From: Microvirga sp. BSC39
Lineage (GTDB): Bacteria; Pseudomonadota; Alphaproteobacteria; Rhizobiales; Beijerinckiaceae
Direction: 5' to 3'
NCBI RefSeq assembly: GCF_000739015.1
Contig: NZ_JPUG01000076.1
Coordinates: 171,484-235,483, forward strand
Length of the DNA: 64,000 nucleotides
Numbering within the stretch: the stretch's first letter is position 1; each line of letters starts with the position of its first letter. Shown here piece by piece: positions 42,740 through 51,160 of this stretch. The position numbers and the translations under genes were made by a program. A model generated the notes under the pieces. It was not told the origin of the DNA. It worked only from the letters and a program-made list of their open reading frames with translations, and did not search any database.

Positions 42740-43711
42740 TCAAGCGCTGCCGATGAAGATACCGGCGAGGAGCACCAGGACGCCACCGACGATCACCTGG
42801 TAGGTGGCGCTCCAGAACGGCGTCTCCATGTACTTCGTCCGGATCCACGAGATCGCGACGAGTTCCACCGCCACCACGAGAGCCGCGATGCTGGTGGCCA
42901 GGAGGAACGCGTTGGGCCAGGAGTCGGGCACCAGATAGGGCAGGGTGTGGCCGATGCCGCCCGCCGCCGTCATCAGGCCGCAGACGAGACCGCGCAGCCA
43001 GGGCGAGCCGCGTCCTGTGATCTCGCCGTCATCGGATAGGGCCTCGGTCAAGCCCATGCTGATGCCGGCGCCCACGGAGGCTGCCAGCCCCACCAGAAAG
43101 GTCTCCCAGTTGTTCTGAGTCGCAAAGGCGGCGGCGAACAGGGGAGCAAGGGTCGAGACGGAACCGTCGATGAGACCGGCGAGTCCCGGCTGCACATATT
43201 GCAGCACGAAAAGACGTCGGCGGGCATGCTCCTCGGCGGCCTGTGCATTGTCGGTCAGATGGGCTGCGTGGAGTTCGCCGGCCTTGCGCTCGTGCCCGCG
43301 CTCGATCTCGGCCAGCCTGGTGAAGAGCTCCCGCAGGGAGATGTCGAGGGTCTGCCCGGCGGCCTTCTCGTAGAAGCTCGCAGCCTGCAGCTCCATGACC
43401 TCCGCCTCGCGGCGCATCCGGTCGAGATCGAGGTGAGGGCTCCACCAGACCGCGCGGCGCTTCAGGAAGCCGCGCACGTCCTCCCGGCGGATTGGAGGCA
43501 GATGCTCGCCGAACCGCGAGCGATAGAATCCGTAGAGGGAGTTGCGATGCTCGCGCTCTTCCTCGGCCATGCCGTCGAAAATCTCGGCCGAGGCGGGAAA
43601 GTCGGGCCGAAGGCGCTCCGCGAAATGCTGGTAGATCCGCGAGTCTTCCTCTTCGCTCGCAATGGCGAGCGCGACGACTTCGCGTTCAGAGAGTTCGGGC
43701 AGGGACTTCAT
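42740..43711 (-). CDS. mbfA: Membrane-bound ferritin-like iron exporter MbfA (erythrin-VIT1)
   Basis: 323 aa, ATG 43711, GGAG 5 bases upstream. N-terminal rubrerythrin/ferritin-like di-iron domain (about 1-160: AIASEEEDSRIYQHF, MAEEEREHRNSLY, EVMELQAASFYEKA, EIERGHERKAGEL) followed by a CCC1/VIT1-type membrane domain (GLIDGSVSTLAPLFAAAFA, SVGAGISMGLTEALSDDGEITGRGSPWLRG, about five membrane segments). Known MbfA exports iron and protects rhizobia from iron and peroxide stress, with expression repressed by Irr when iron is low. An Irr box overlaps the promoter/leader. Confidence 0.93.
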   Translation of the reverse strand: MKSLPELSEREVVALAIASEEEDSRIYQHFAERLRPDFPASAEIFDGMAEEEREHRNSLYGFYRSRFGEHLPPIRREDVRGFLKRRAVWWSPHLDLDRMRREAEVMELQAASFYEKAAGQTLDISLRELFTRLAEIERGHERKAGELHAAHLTDNAQAAEEHARRRLFVLQYVQPGLAGLIDGSVSTLAPLFAAAFATQNNWETFLVGLAASVGAGISMGLTEALSDDGEITGRGSPWLRGLVCGLMTAAGGIGHTLPYLVPDSWPNAFLLATSIAALVVAVELVAISWIRTKYMETPFWSATYQVIVGGVLVLLAGIFIGSA

Positions 43712-43722
43712 GGCGGCTCCAA

Positions 43723-43739
43723 TTTAGAATTATTCTAAA
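43723..43739. promoter_or_regulatory. Irr box (iron control element, ICE) upstream of mbfA
   Basis: Perfect palindrome TTTAGAA-TTA-TTCTAAA, the ICE consensus bound by Irr, 12 bases before the mbfA start codon. A wider outer inverted repeat, GGCTC (43715-43719) and GAGCC (43743-43747), frames it. Confidence 0.82.
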
Positions 43740-43794
43740 ATAGAGCCGCGTCATAGCCAAGCCCCCTGTCCTTGCAGACAGGGCTCGTCCGTAC

Positions 43795-43914
43795 TCAGTA
43801 CTGAGCGCCCGGGATCAGGGTCGAGTAGACCGTGCGGTCATCGAAATTGAGGGCAGGCGACCACGAGAAGCGGGCGGAGCGGTTCAGGCGGGACAGAATG
43901 AAAGCGAGAAACAT
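43795..43914 (-). CDS. Hypothetical 39-aa protein
   Basis: ATG 43914 preceded by AAAGG 8 bases upstream. Begins with a short hydrophobic and then basic helix (MFLAFILSRLNRSARFSW), ends FDDRTVYSTLIPGAQY. No family recognised, although small basic N-terminal-hydrophobic proteins of this size are common in Hyphomicrobiales. Stop codon lies in a palindrome. Could be chance. Confidence 0.3.
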   Translation of the reverse strand: MFLAFILSRLNRSARFSWSPALNFDDRTVYSTLIPGAQY

Positions 43915-44047
43915 TGGAACGCCTTTGGTTGTCGCTGTCTTAGACCTTCGTATTATGCGGGTCACGCGCCAAATTGAGACCACTGCTATGCGTTTGATGA
44001 ATGACTACATTCATCCTCCGGTAATCTTGTTGTGATGGCATGAACCG

Positions 44048-44530
44048 ATGTCCGACTCCCCGCCGTCCCGGAAAGCCTCACGCCTCCTGTCCCTGGGGCT
44101 GCACACCTATTGGCGCTTCTCGAGGGGCATGACCCTGGGGGTCCGGGGCGTGGTGCTCGACGGGGAGAACCGGGTCTTTCTCATCAGGCACACCTATGTG
44201 CCGGGATGGCACCTGCCGGGCGGCGGCGTCGAGACCGGCGAGACGGCTCTGGAGGCCCTGGAGCGCGAGCTGCGTGAGGAGGCCTGCATCGCCACGGATG
44301 AGCCTCCCAGCCTGTTCGGCGTGTTCTTCAACAACCGGATATCCCGTCGCGATCATGTTCTGGTTTATGTGATCCGGCGCTTCACGGTTCTGCAGGCCAA
44401 GCAGCCCGACCGGGAGATCGCGGAGGCGGGGTTCTTCCCCCTCGACAATCTGCCCGAGGAGACCACCTCGGCCACCCGGAGCCGCCTGGCGGAGATCCTC
44501 GAAGGGCAGCCCCCCTCGGCGCATTGGTGA
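44048..44530 (+). CDS. Nudix hydrolase
   Basis: 160 aa, ATG 44048... The Nudix box GX5EX7REUXEEXGU is present: GGGVETGETALEALERELREEACI (E and R-E..EE all in place, terminal Gly position replaced). Flanking RGVVLDGENRVFLIRHTYVPGWHLPGG is common in ADP-ribose or dNTP-sugar pyrophosphatases. Hydrolyses a nucleoside diphosphate-X compound; substrate unknown. Stand-alone gene. Confidence 0.88.
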   Translation: MSDSPPSRKASRLLSLGLHTYWRFSRGMTLGVRGVVLDGENRVFLIRHTYVPGWHLPGGGVETGETALEALERELREEACIATDEPPSLFGVFFNNRISRRDHVLVYVIRRFTVLQAKQPDREIAEAGFFPLDNLPEETTSATRSRLAEILEGQPPSAHW

Positions 44531-44682
44531 GTAGCGTTTGCGCCGCGTTCCCGACGCTGCTATGGCCTAATGAACAGAGGAAACGCCGAGCCCCATGAGC
44601 ATTACCCGGATTCTGCGACGACGACACGGCTGAATTTGTCCAGCCGCCTTAGCCCATTTCGTCTTTCGCCCAAAGTCTGTTC

Positions 44683-45195
44683 ATGACCGAGCTCTCGCTC
44701 CAGATCCGCACCGAGCAACCTATCGATTCCGAGGCCATCGAGCGCCTGCACGAGCGCGCCTTCGGCCCAGGCCGCTTCGCCCGCACCGCCTCGCGCCTGC
44801 GCGAGGGAGCGCCCCACCTGCTCGACTTGTCCTTTACCGCCATGGTCGGCACGCTGCTGGTGGGCTCCGTCCGCCTGACCCCGGTCATGGCCGGTGACGA
44901 GCCGGCATTGATGCTCGGACCGCTGACGGTGGAGCCGGCCTTCGAGGGGCGCGGCATCGGCGCGGCTCTGATGCGCCGGTCGTTGGATGCCGCCAAGGCC
45001 AAGGGGCATACCTTGGTTCTGCTGGTGGGCGACGAGCCCTATTACAGCCGCTTCGGCTTCAAGCGCATCCCGCCCCAGCACCTGCAGCTTCCGGGGCCGG
45101 TCAACCCGGGACGCTTCCTGGCTCTGGAACTCGAAGAGGGGGCGCTGGCCCGCGCGAAGGGTTTAGTGAGCACGATTTCTGACGCGGGCCGATAG
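44683..45195 (+). CDS. GNAT-family N-acetyltransferase (YhbS-like)
   Basis: 170 aa, ATG 44683. Acetyl-CoA binding motif A in LGPLTVEPAFEGRGIGAALMRRSLDAAKAKGH (R/Q-x-x-G-x-G/A pattern), and the YhbS-type end VGDEPYYSRFGFKRIPPQHLQLPGP. Acetylates a small molecule or protein amine. Substrate unknown. Confidence 0.88.
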   Translation: MTELSLQIRTEQPIDSEAIERLHERAFGPGRFARTASRLREGAPHLLDLSFTAMVGTLLVGSVRLTPVMAGDEPALMLGPLTVEPAFEGRGIGAALMRRSLDAAKAKGHTLVLLVGDEPYYSRFGFKRIPPQHLQLPGPVNPGRFLALELEEGALARAKGLVSTISDAGR

Positions 45196-45218
45196 AGCTC
45201 AGCCTCTCGCCACCTCTC

Positions 45219-45313
45219 CACGTCATGGCCGGCCTTGCGCCAGCCATCCCGATAGGAAAAAGCGCAGCACTTCAGGCAATCGGGGTCACCGGCACAAGGC
45301 CGGTGATGACGTG
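45219..45313. repeat. REP/MITE-like imperfect palindrome
   Basis: A 35-base left arm (45219-45253, starting CACGTCATGGCCGG) and a 35-base right arm (45279-45313) that is its near complement, 25 bases apart, in the gap between convergent genes. The right arm itself folds (CACCGGC/GCCGGTG). The sequence type is a common dispersed intergenic palindrome of GC-rich alphaproteobacteria. Confidence 0.7.
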
Positions 45314-45329
45314 GTGGTTTGTGTCTCGC

Positions 45330-47408
45330 TTATGCCCTTCGCCGTCCCTCGATCAGCCAGGCGGCGAGGGTCGAGCCGATCAGCAGCACCAATCCGATGA
45401 AGCCCAGCGCCATCGGGAAGACCGATATGCCGCGCACGATGGCGCTGTCGCTCGGCCTGATGCCGATCCAGTCGCCGCCGGCAAAGCGGGAGCCGGAATG
45501 CACCGCGATGATGCGCGGCAGGGTGATGCTCTGATCGCCGGCCATGGCCACGCGCCGCACCGATCCGCCCGTCGCCTGCGCGATGGGCTCCAGTGCCTCG
45601 GTGTTGCTGAATACGTCCATCAGCTCGCGCGGATTGGCCGGCCCGATGCTGACGAAGGCGATGAGATCGCCCGAGCGCACCGTGTGCAGCCCGAGTTCCC
45701 GGCTCGCCGCCTGGGCGGTGAACAGGCCGGGCCGCGACTCGGCCAGAGCCACGCTGCTCTCCTGGCCGCTGGGCGCGACGACGGTCACCGGTGCGGCCGT
45801 CTCCGCCATGGTCTGCCGCTCGATGCGGATGTCGCGCCCCTGGGCGCTCGCCCGAAGGGCCTCCTCCTCCAGGGCCGGCTCCTTCATGAGCCAGTGGGCG
45901 AGGCGGCGCAGGAGGTCGAGATGCGGTCCGCCCTCCTGATAACCGCGGGCCCAGAGCCAGGCATGGTCGGAGAGCAGGAGCGCCACGCGGCCCTTGTCCT
46001 CCCGGCGCAGCACCAGGAGAGGCAGGTCGTTGGCGCCGGACATGAGCGTCGAGCCCGATTGCACCTGCGAGCCGATGATGCGCAGCCACTCGCCCCAGGC
46101 GGGCGGCGATTGCTCCGAGCCCGGCAGGTCGCGGGTCACCGGATGGCGGTCGCCCATGTCGGTGATCTCGGCCTTGTAGGGTTGCTCGACGATGGTGCCG
46201 TTGGGCTGGCCCGGGATGATCGGCGAGAGCCGGGTCTGGGCCAGGCTGCCGTAGCTGGCGAATTCCGGACCCGCCGCCACGAGGATCGCGCCGCCCTCGC
46301 GCACATAGCGCACGATGTTCTCGAAGTAGCTCGAGGGCAGGATGCTCTGGTTCGCATAGCGGTCGAAGATGATCAGGTCGAATTCCTTGATCTTCTGCTG
46401 GAACAGCTCGCGGGTCGGGAAGGCGATCAGCGACAGCTCGTTGATCGGCGTGCCGTCCTGCTTCTCCGGCGGGCGCAGAATCGTGAAATGGACGAGGTCC
46501 ACATTGGCGTCCGACTTCAGCAGGTTGCGCCATGTGCGCTCGCCCGCATGGGGCTCGCCTGAGACCAGCAGCACGCGCAGCTTCTCGCGGATGCCCTCGA
46601 TGGGAATGACCGCCCGGTTGTTGGCCTGGGTCAGCTCGTTCGGCAGGCCCTCCACTTCGAGCTCGACCACGTTGGTGCCGCCATGCTCGATGCGCACGTC
46701 GAGGGAGAAGGGCGTGTCGGCGCGCACCTGCTGGCGGGTGAGCACCTGCCCGTCCCGGCGCACCGTCACGAGGGTCGAGCCCGTGCCGCCGCGCTCCATC
46801 ACCTGGGCACGGATGGTCTGGTCCTTGCCGACGATGCCGAAGCGCGGCGCCTCCAGCAGCTTGATCTGCCGGTCGCGCTCGTCGGGCCGGCCCGTGATCA
46901 GCGCGTGAAGAGGCGCCCTGAAGCCGAGGCCTTCCACGGTGGGCGGGATGTCGTGCACGACGCCGTCGGTCACGAAGATAACCCCGGCAAGCCGGTCCGG
47001 CGGCACGTCGGCAAGACCGTTGGAAAGCGCCGCGAACAGGCGCGTGCCGTCGTCGCCGCTGCCGTCGTCGGCCTCAATGAAGCGGGGGTCGACATCGGCA
47101 AGCGAGCCGAAGCGACGCTCCAGCTCGGCGCGCACCTGATCGGTCATGGGAGAGCGGTCGCCCAGGGTCTGCGAGGTGGAGCGGTCGATGACCACCGCCA
47201 CGATGTCCTTCACCTTCTCCCGGTCCTCCTGCACCAGCGCCGGGTTGGCGAGCGCCAGCAGCACGAGGCCGAGCGCAACGGAACGCAGGATCGCCACGGG
47301 ACCGCGCGTGACGAGCGCCAGGATCGCCAGAAGGGCGACGACCGCGCCGAGAGCCCAGAGCGCGTAGTCGGGAATGAGAGGAGAAAAGCTGACCGAAAGC
47401 AAAGGCAC
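45330..47408 (-). CDS. Membrane protein with glutamine amidotransferase-like domain (moxR cluster)
   Basis: 692 aa, ATG 47408. Two N-terminal membrane segments (about 10-60), a VWA-like region (VAVVIDRSTSQTLGD, VIFVTDGVVHDIPP), then a class I GATase-like fold (LRVLLVSGEPHAGERTWRNLLKSDANVDLVHFTI, EFDLIIFDRYANQSILPSSYFENIVRYVREGGAILVAAGPEF) and a C-terminal membrane helix. The amidotransferase Cys is not seen, so it is probably non-catalytic. Last gene of moxR-DUF58-DUF4159-GATase; the operon is widespread in Hyphomicrobiales and thought to support envelope or metal-insertion chaperoning, mechanism unproven. Confidence 0.85.
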   Translation of the reverse strand: MPLLSVSFSPLIPDYALWALGAVVALLAILALVTRGPVAILRSVALGLVLLALANPALVQEDREKVKDIVAVVIDRSTSQTLGDRSPMTDQVRAELERRFGSLADVDPRFIEADDGSGDDGTRLFAALSNGLADVPPDRLAGVIFVTDGVVHDIPPTVEGLGFRAPLHALITGRPDERDRQIKLLEAPRFGIVGKDQTIRAQVMERGGTGSTLVTVRRDGQVLTRQQVRADTPFSLDVRIEHGGTNVVELEVEGLPNELTQANNRAVIPIEGIREKLRVLLVSGEPHAGERTWRNLLKSDANVDLVHFTILRPPEKQDGTPINELSLIAFPTRELFQQKIKEFDLIIFDRYANQSILPSSYFENIVRYVREGGAILVAAGPEFASYGSLAQTRLSPIIPGQPNGTIVEQPYKAEITDMGDRHPVTRDLPGSEQSPPAWGEWLRIIGSQVQSGSTLMSGANDLPLLVLRREDKGRVALLLSDHAWLWARGYQEGGPHLDLLRRLAHWLMKEPALEEEALRASAQGRDIRIERQTMAETAAPVTVVAPSGQESSVALAESRPGLFTAQAASRELGLHTVRSGDLIAFVSIGPANPRELMDVFSNTEALEPIAQATGGSVRRVAMAGDQSITLPRIIAVHSGSRFAGGDWIGIRPSDSAIVRGISVFPMALGFIGLVLLIGSTLAAWLIEGRRRA

Positions 47409-47415
47409 TCTCCCC

Positions 47416-50220
47416 TTACTGCCCGAGACGTTCGAGCAGGGCCGGCACGTGCACCTGATCGGCCTTGTAGTTGCCGGTCAGCGCATACATGACGATGTTG
47501 ACGCCGCTGCGGTACGAGAACTCCCGCTGGCGCTGGTCGCTGCCAACGATGGGATAGAGCCACTCACCGCGCGCTCCCACGGCCCATGCGGCGGCGAGAT
47601 CGTTCGACGTGATGATGATCGGCGAGACGCCGTCGCCCGAGCGGGCCGGGCGGCTGGCCTCGCCCTCCGTCTGCGGCGGCAGAACCTCGACCCAGGTCTG
47701 CCCGGTGGAATAGCGGCCGGGGAAGCTGTCGAGGATGTAGAAGGTCTTGGTGAGCACGTGATCGGCCGGCACGGGCTCGACCTCGGGAATGTCGAGGCCC
47801 GCGAGCAGCCGGCGCAGATACTGCCCCTCGGCCGTGGGCGCGCCGTCGAGGCGATTGCCGAAGGCGTCGCGCGTGTCGAAGATGACCGTGCCGCCGCCCT
47901 TCATGAAGGCGTCGAGACGGCGGATCGCAGCCTCCGACGGAACCGGCCGACTTGCGACGATGGGCCAGTAGATCAGCGGATAGAACGCCACCTCGTCCCG
48001 GGACAGGTCGATGCCGATGGGCTCTCCGGGCGACAGGGCGGTGCGCTGGCTCAGCACCTGCGTCAGCCCGGTGAGGCCCGCCTTGCTGGTCTCGTCCACC
48101 TGCGAGTCGCCCGTGATCACATAGGCAAGCCGCGTCACGAGGGCGGGGCTGGAGCTTTCCATCGTCATCGACGGGCGGCGCTCCTGCGCGCTTGCGTCCG
48201 ACACCGGGTTGAGCAGCATGGCCGAGCCGAGCACGATTGCCGCAGCTGCACCGGCCTTGCGCAGGCGACCGGAGAGGTTGGACAGGTGACCGCCGAGCCA
48301 GAGCGACGCGATGGTGTCGGCGACGAGCAGCAGCAGGGCCAGCATGAAGAGCGGCATGCGCAGATCGACGGTCTGGGCTCCGGCCAGCGGAGCGATCTGG
48401 GCGTTGAGGGGCGCGAAATTCAGTGGTGCCAGCCGGTCGCCCGGCAGGAGCGCATTGACCGCAAGGCTCGAATCCACCGGACCGTAGAAGCCGGGCGGAT
48501 GCTCGCCCCGCGCCCGCTCGGCATAGTTGCGCGTCACCGCGCGGGCATTGGCTGGCGGCGAGATATAGATGCCATAGCCATCAAGGGTCAGACGGGGCGC
48601 CACGGTCTCGTTCTCCGCGTTGCGGGATTCCGCGTTCACATCGTTCGGTGCGCCGGCCAGAGCCGTGGTCCGGCGCAGCATGTCGACGAACAGACCCGAC
48701 AGGGGCAGGTTCGACCAGGTGGTGTCGGCGGTCACGTGGAAGAGCACGATCATCCCGTCGCCGCGCTTGTCGGCCGTGACGATGGGCGTGCCGTCGGCCA
48801 GCGCCGCCCAGGTCTTGGCCGGCAGGTCGCCGTCGGGCTCCGCGAGGATCTGGCGGCGGATGCCGATCTCTTCCGGCACGGTGAGGCCGAAGAAGGGGCT
48901 CTCGCGGGTGAAGGGAGCGAAGGTTTTCGGCGTGTCCCAGGACAGGGTGCCGCCGAGGCTGCGCCCGCCGCGGCGCAGGCGCACCGGCACGAGTTCGTCG
49001 TTGCCGGCGGACAGCCGCGAGCCCGCGAAGCGCAGCAGCATGCCGCCCTGTTCCACGAAGGCCGTGACCTTGCCGAGGGTCTCGCGGTCGAGCCCGCCCA
49101 CATCGGCCAGCACCAGCACGGAGACCTGCTCGTCGATGAGCTGGTTCACCGAATCCGCCACGCCGCCGCGGCCGGTGCGAATTTCGGAATAAGGCGCGAG
49201 CGCCCGTTCGATGTAGTAGAGCGGCGAGAGGAGGGGCTGGGCCTGATCCGAGGTGCCGCCGAACACGAGACCGACGCGGCGGCGCTTGCCGCGCTCATCG
49301 AGAAGATGGACGGCGCCGGCCGAGCCTTCGCCCAGGATCTCGATGCGCGCGATGGCATTGCGGATCTCGGTGGGCAGATCGAAGGCGACCGTGGTCTCGG
49401 TGGCATTGGCCTCGAAGGAGAAGCGTGTGTCCGCAAGCGGCAGGCTCTTCAGGTCGAGGACCCGAATGGTGCCGGAATCGCGCCCGTTCGGCTCGGGCCG
49501 CACGAGCCTGACATTCAGCTGGCCGCTGGCATTCTCCACGCCGGCTACCGCAAGGGCCGGAGCGCGCTCGGCCTTGAGCACGGTGATCCGCTGAGAGCTG
49601 GCCATGGGCGCCAGGCCATCGATGAAGCCCTGCCCGTCAATGCCCGCGACCCCGTCGCTGATCCAGACGATATGGGCGTCCGGCGTCGCTTCCAGGAAGC
49701 GCCTGATGGACTCGAGATGCACCTGCCGGTCCTGCAGATGCGGCAGGGGCTTCAAGGAGCGCAGGCGCTCCAGCGCCGCGGCGGGGCTTGCAGGCTCGAC
49801 GGCGGCAGGCGTCTCCGCCGTTGCCACGAGAGCCACGGTGCGCCCGTCGCGTCCTGCCGCCTCGATGCGCTCGGACGCCAGGTTCATGCGCTCGCGCCAG
49901 TCGTGTGCTGCCGCGAAACCGTTGTCGAGCACGATGAGGAGCGGCGAGCGGCTGTTGTCCTCGGCCAGGGGATTCCAGATCGGGCCGGATGCCGCCAGGA
50001 TGAGGAAGGCGGCGAGCAGCAGCCGCAGGAGCAGAAGCCACCAGGGCGTGCGGGCCGGCATTTCCTGCTCGGGGCGCAGGTCCGCCATGATCCTGAGGGG
50101 CGGGAAATCCACGCGCTTCGGCTGCGGCGGCGTGATCCGCAGGAGCAGCCAGATCGCCGGAAGCGCGGCGAGCGCCGTGAGAACCAGCGGAACGGTGAAG
50201 GTGAGGGGGAGGCCCAGCAT
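47416..50220 (-). CDS. BatA-domain / DUF4159 membrane protein (moxR cluster)
   Basis: 934 aa, ATG 50220. N-terminal BatA-type segment (LPLTFTVPLVLTALAALPAIWLLLRITPPQPKRVDFPPLR, two membrane helices), a VWA-like region (LLIVLDNGFAAAHDWRERMNLASERIEAA), central helices (~640-670), and a C-terminal DUF4159 domain (AFYPLIYWPIVASRPVPSEAAIRRLDAFMKGGGTVIFDTRDAF). Seven bases before the GATase-like gene and 3 after DUF58. Partner of the MoxR ATPase; function unknown. A very long open frame on the opposite strand is only a GC-skew shadow. Confidence 0.9.
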   Translation of the reverse strand: MLGLPLTFTVPLVLTALAALPAIWLLLRITPPQPKRVDFPPLRIMADLRPEQEMPARTPWWLLLLRLLLAAFLILAASGPIWNPLAEDNSRSPLLIVLDNGFAAAHDWRERMNLASERIEAAGRDGRTVALVATAETPAAVEPASPAAALERLRSLKPLPHLQDRQVHLESIRRFLEATPDAHIVWISDGVAGIDGQGFIDGLAPMASSQRITVLKAERAPALAVAGVENASGQLNVRLVRPEPNGRDSGTIRVLDLKSLPLADTRFSFEANATETTVAFDLPTEIRNAIARIEILGEGSAGAVHLLDERGKRRRVGLVFGGTSDQAQPLLSPLYYIERALAPYSEIRTGRGGVADSVNQLIDEQVSVLVLADVGGLDRETLGKVTAFVEQGGMLLRFAGSRLSAGNDELVPVRLRRGGRSLGGTLSWDTPKTFAPFTRESPFFGLTVPEEIGIRRQILAEPDGDLPAKTWAALADGTPIVTADKRGDGMIVLFHVTADTTWSNLPLSGLFVDMLRRTTALAGAPNDVNAESRNAENETVAPRLTLDGYGIYISPPANARAVTRNYAERARGEHPPGFYGPVDSSLAVNALLPGDRLAPLNFAPLNAQIAPLAGAQTVDLRMPLFMLALLLLVADTIASLWLGGHLSNLSGRLRKAGAAAAIVLGSAMLLNPVSDASAQERRPSMTMESSSPALVTRLAYVITGDSQVDETSKAGLTGLTQVLSQRTALSPGEPIGIDLSRDEVAFYPLIYWPIVASRPVPSEAAIRRLDAFMKGGGTVIFDTRDAFGNRLDGAPTAEGQYLRRLLAGLDIPEVEPVPADHVLTKTFYILDSFPGRYSTGQTWVEVLPPQTEGEASRPARSGDGVSPIIITSNDLAAAWAVGARGEWLYPIVGSDQRQREFSYRSGVNIVMYALTGNYKADQVHVPALLERLGQ

Positions 50221-50223
50221 CGA

Positions 50224-51150
50224 TCAGCGCCCTCCCACACCAGCGCCACGGGAGGTCGCCACCAGCGTCATGAGGCGCAGCGCCGCCTCGCTCGCCGGCC
50301 GGTCGGTCCGGTGGATGGTCAATGTCCAGCCGCGGCGGCGCGCCAGTTCCTGCAATTCCGCCCGATGCTGCTCGATCCTCAAGCGATAGGCCTTGCCCCA
50401 GGACGTGGCATCGCCGATCCGGAGCGACAGGCCGTCTTCGAGATCGTGCAGAACCGCCTGCCCCTGGAACGGGAAGGTTTCCTCGACGGGATCGACGATC
50501 ATCACCAGATGCCCACGGGCACCGCGGGACGAGATGCCCTCGACCATGGTGGCGATGTCGCGCGCAGGCGACAGGAAATCGCTGATCAGGATCGCTTCGT
50601 GCTGCGGCGCCACGGCGGCCTGCGGCGGCAGATCCTCCTCGAGGGAGGCGCGGTCCGCCACCAGGGTCTGGGCCATGGTCTCGGCGATGCGCCGGGTCGC
50701 CCGCGGCGACATCAGCCCCAGCATCCCCACTCGCTCGCCGCCCTCGACGAAGCAATTGGCCAGCGCCATTCCCAGCACGACGGCGCGCTCGATTTTGGGC
50801 GCCTGGGCGAGGTCGGAGGCGTAGCCCATGGAGGCGGAGCGGTCGATCCAGAACCACACGGTCTGGGCCGTTTCCCATTCACGCTCACGAACATAGAGGC
50901 GATCGTCGCGGCCCGAGCGGCGCCAGTCGATCCGTTGCGCGGCCTCGCCGGCCACGAAGGGGCGAAACTGCCAGAAGGTCTCGCCGGTGCCGGAGCGGCG
51001 GCGGCCGTGAATGCCGTGGGCGAGATTGGCGGCCACGCGACGGGCCTCGAGCACGAGGCGCGGCATCCGGTGAGCGAGGGAAAGCGCGCTTTCCGTCTCA
51101 ACGCGGCCCGGCGAGCGGGCGCTTTCGGGGAGGACCCGGACACGGGCCAT
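50224..51150 (-). CDS. DUF58 (VWA-like) domain protein
   Basis: 308 aa. ATG 51150 follows AGGATC upstream; the frame to 51222 runs into moxR. DUF58 signature TFWQFRPFVAGEAAQRIDWRRSGRDDRLYVREREWE followed by the MIDAS-like VWFWIDRSASMGYAS (DxSxS). Usually the client or adaptor of a MoxR ATPase. Ten bases after moxR. Confidence 0.92.
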   Translation of the reverse strand: MARVRVLPESARSPGRVETESALSLAHRMPRLVLEARRVAANLAHGIHGRRRSGTGETFWQFRPFVAGEAAQRIDWRRSGRDDRLYVREREWETAQTVWFWIDRSASMGYASDLAQAPKIERAVVLGMALANCFVEGGERVGMLGLMSPRATRRIAETMAQTLVADRASLEEDLPPQAAVAPQHEAILISDFLSPARDIATMVEGISSRGARGHLVMIVDPVEETFPFQGQAVLHDLEDGLSLRIGDATSWGKAYRLRIEQHRAELQELARRRGWTLTIHRTDRPASEAALRLMTLVATSRGAGVGGR

Positions 51151-51160
51151 GACGATGATC

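Larger units (their letters stand above)
43712..44047. other. Intergenic region between mbfA and the Nudix gene
   Basis: 336 bases. Besides the Irr box it has an inverted repeat CCCTGTC-cttgca-GACAGGG (43764-43783), the 12-bp palindrome CTCAGTACTGAG (43794-43805), a possible 39-codon gene on the minus strand, and AT-rich DNA from 43930 to 44035 carrying the Nudix promoter region. Confidence 0.5.

Noticed and set aside
43794..43805. 12-bp palindrome CTCAGTACTGAG
   Set aside because: Too short and with no link to a promoter; not counted as an operator.
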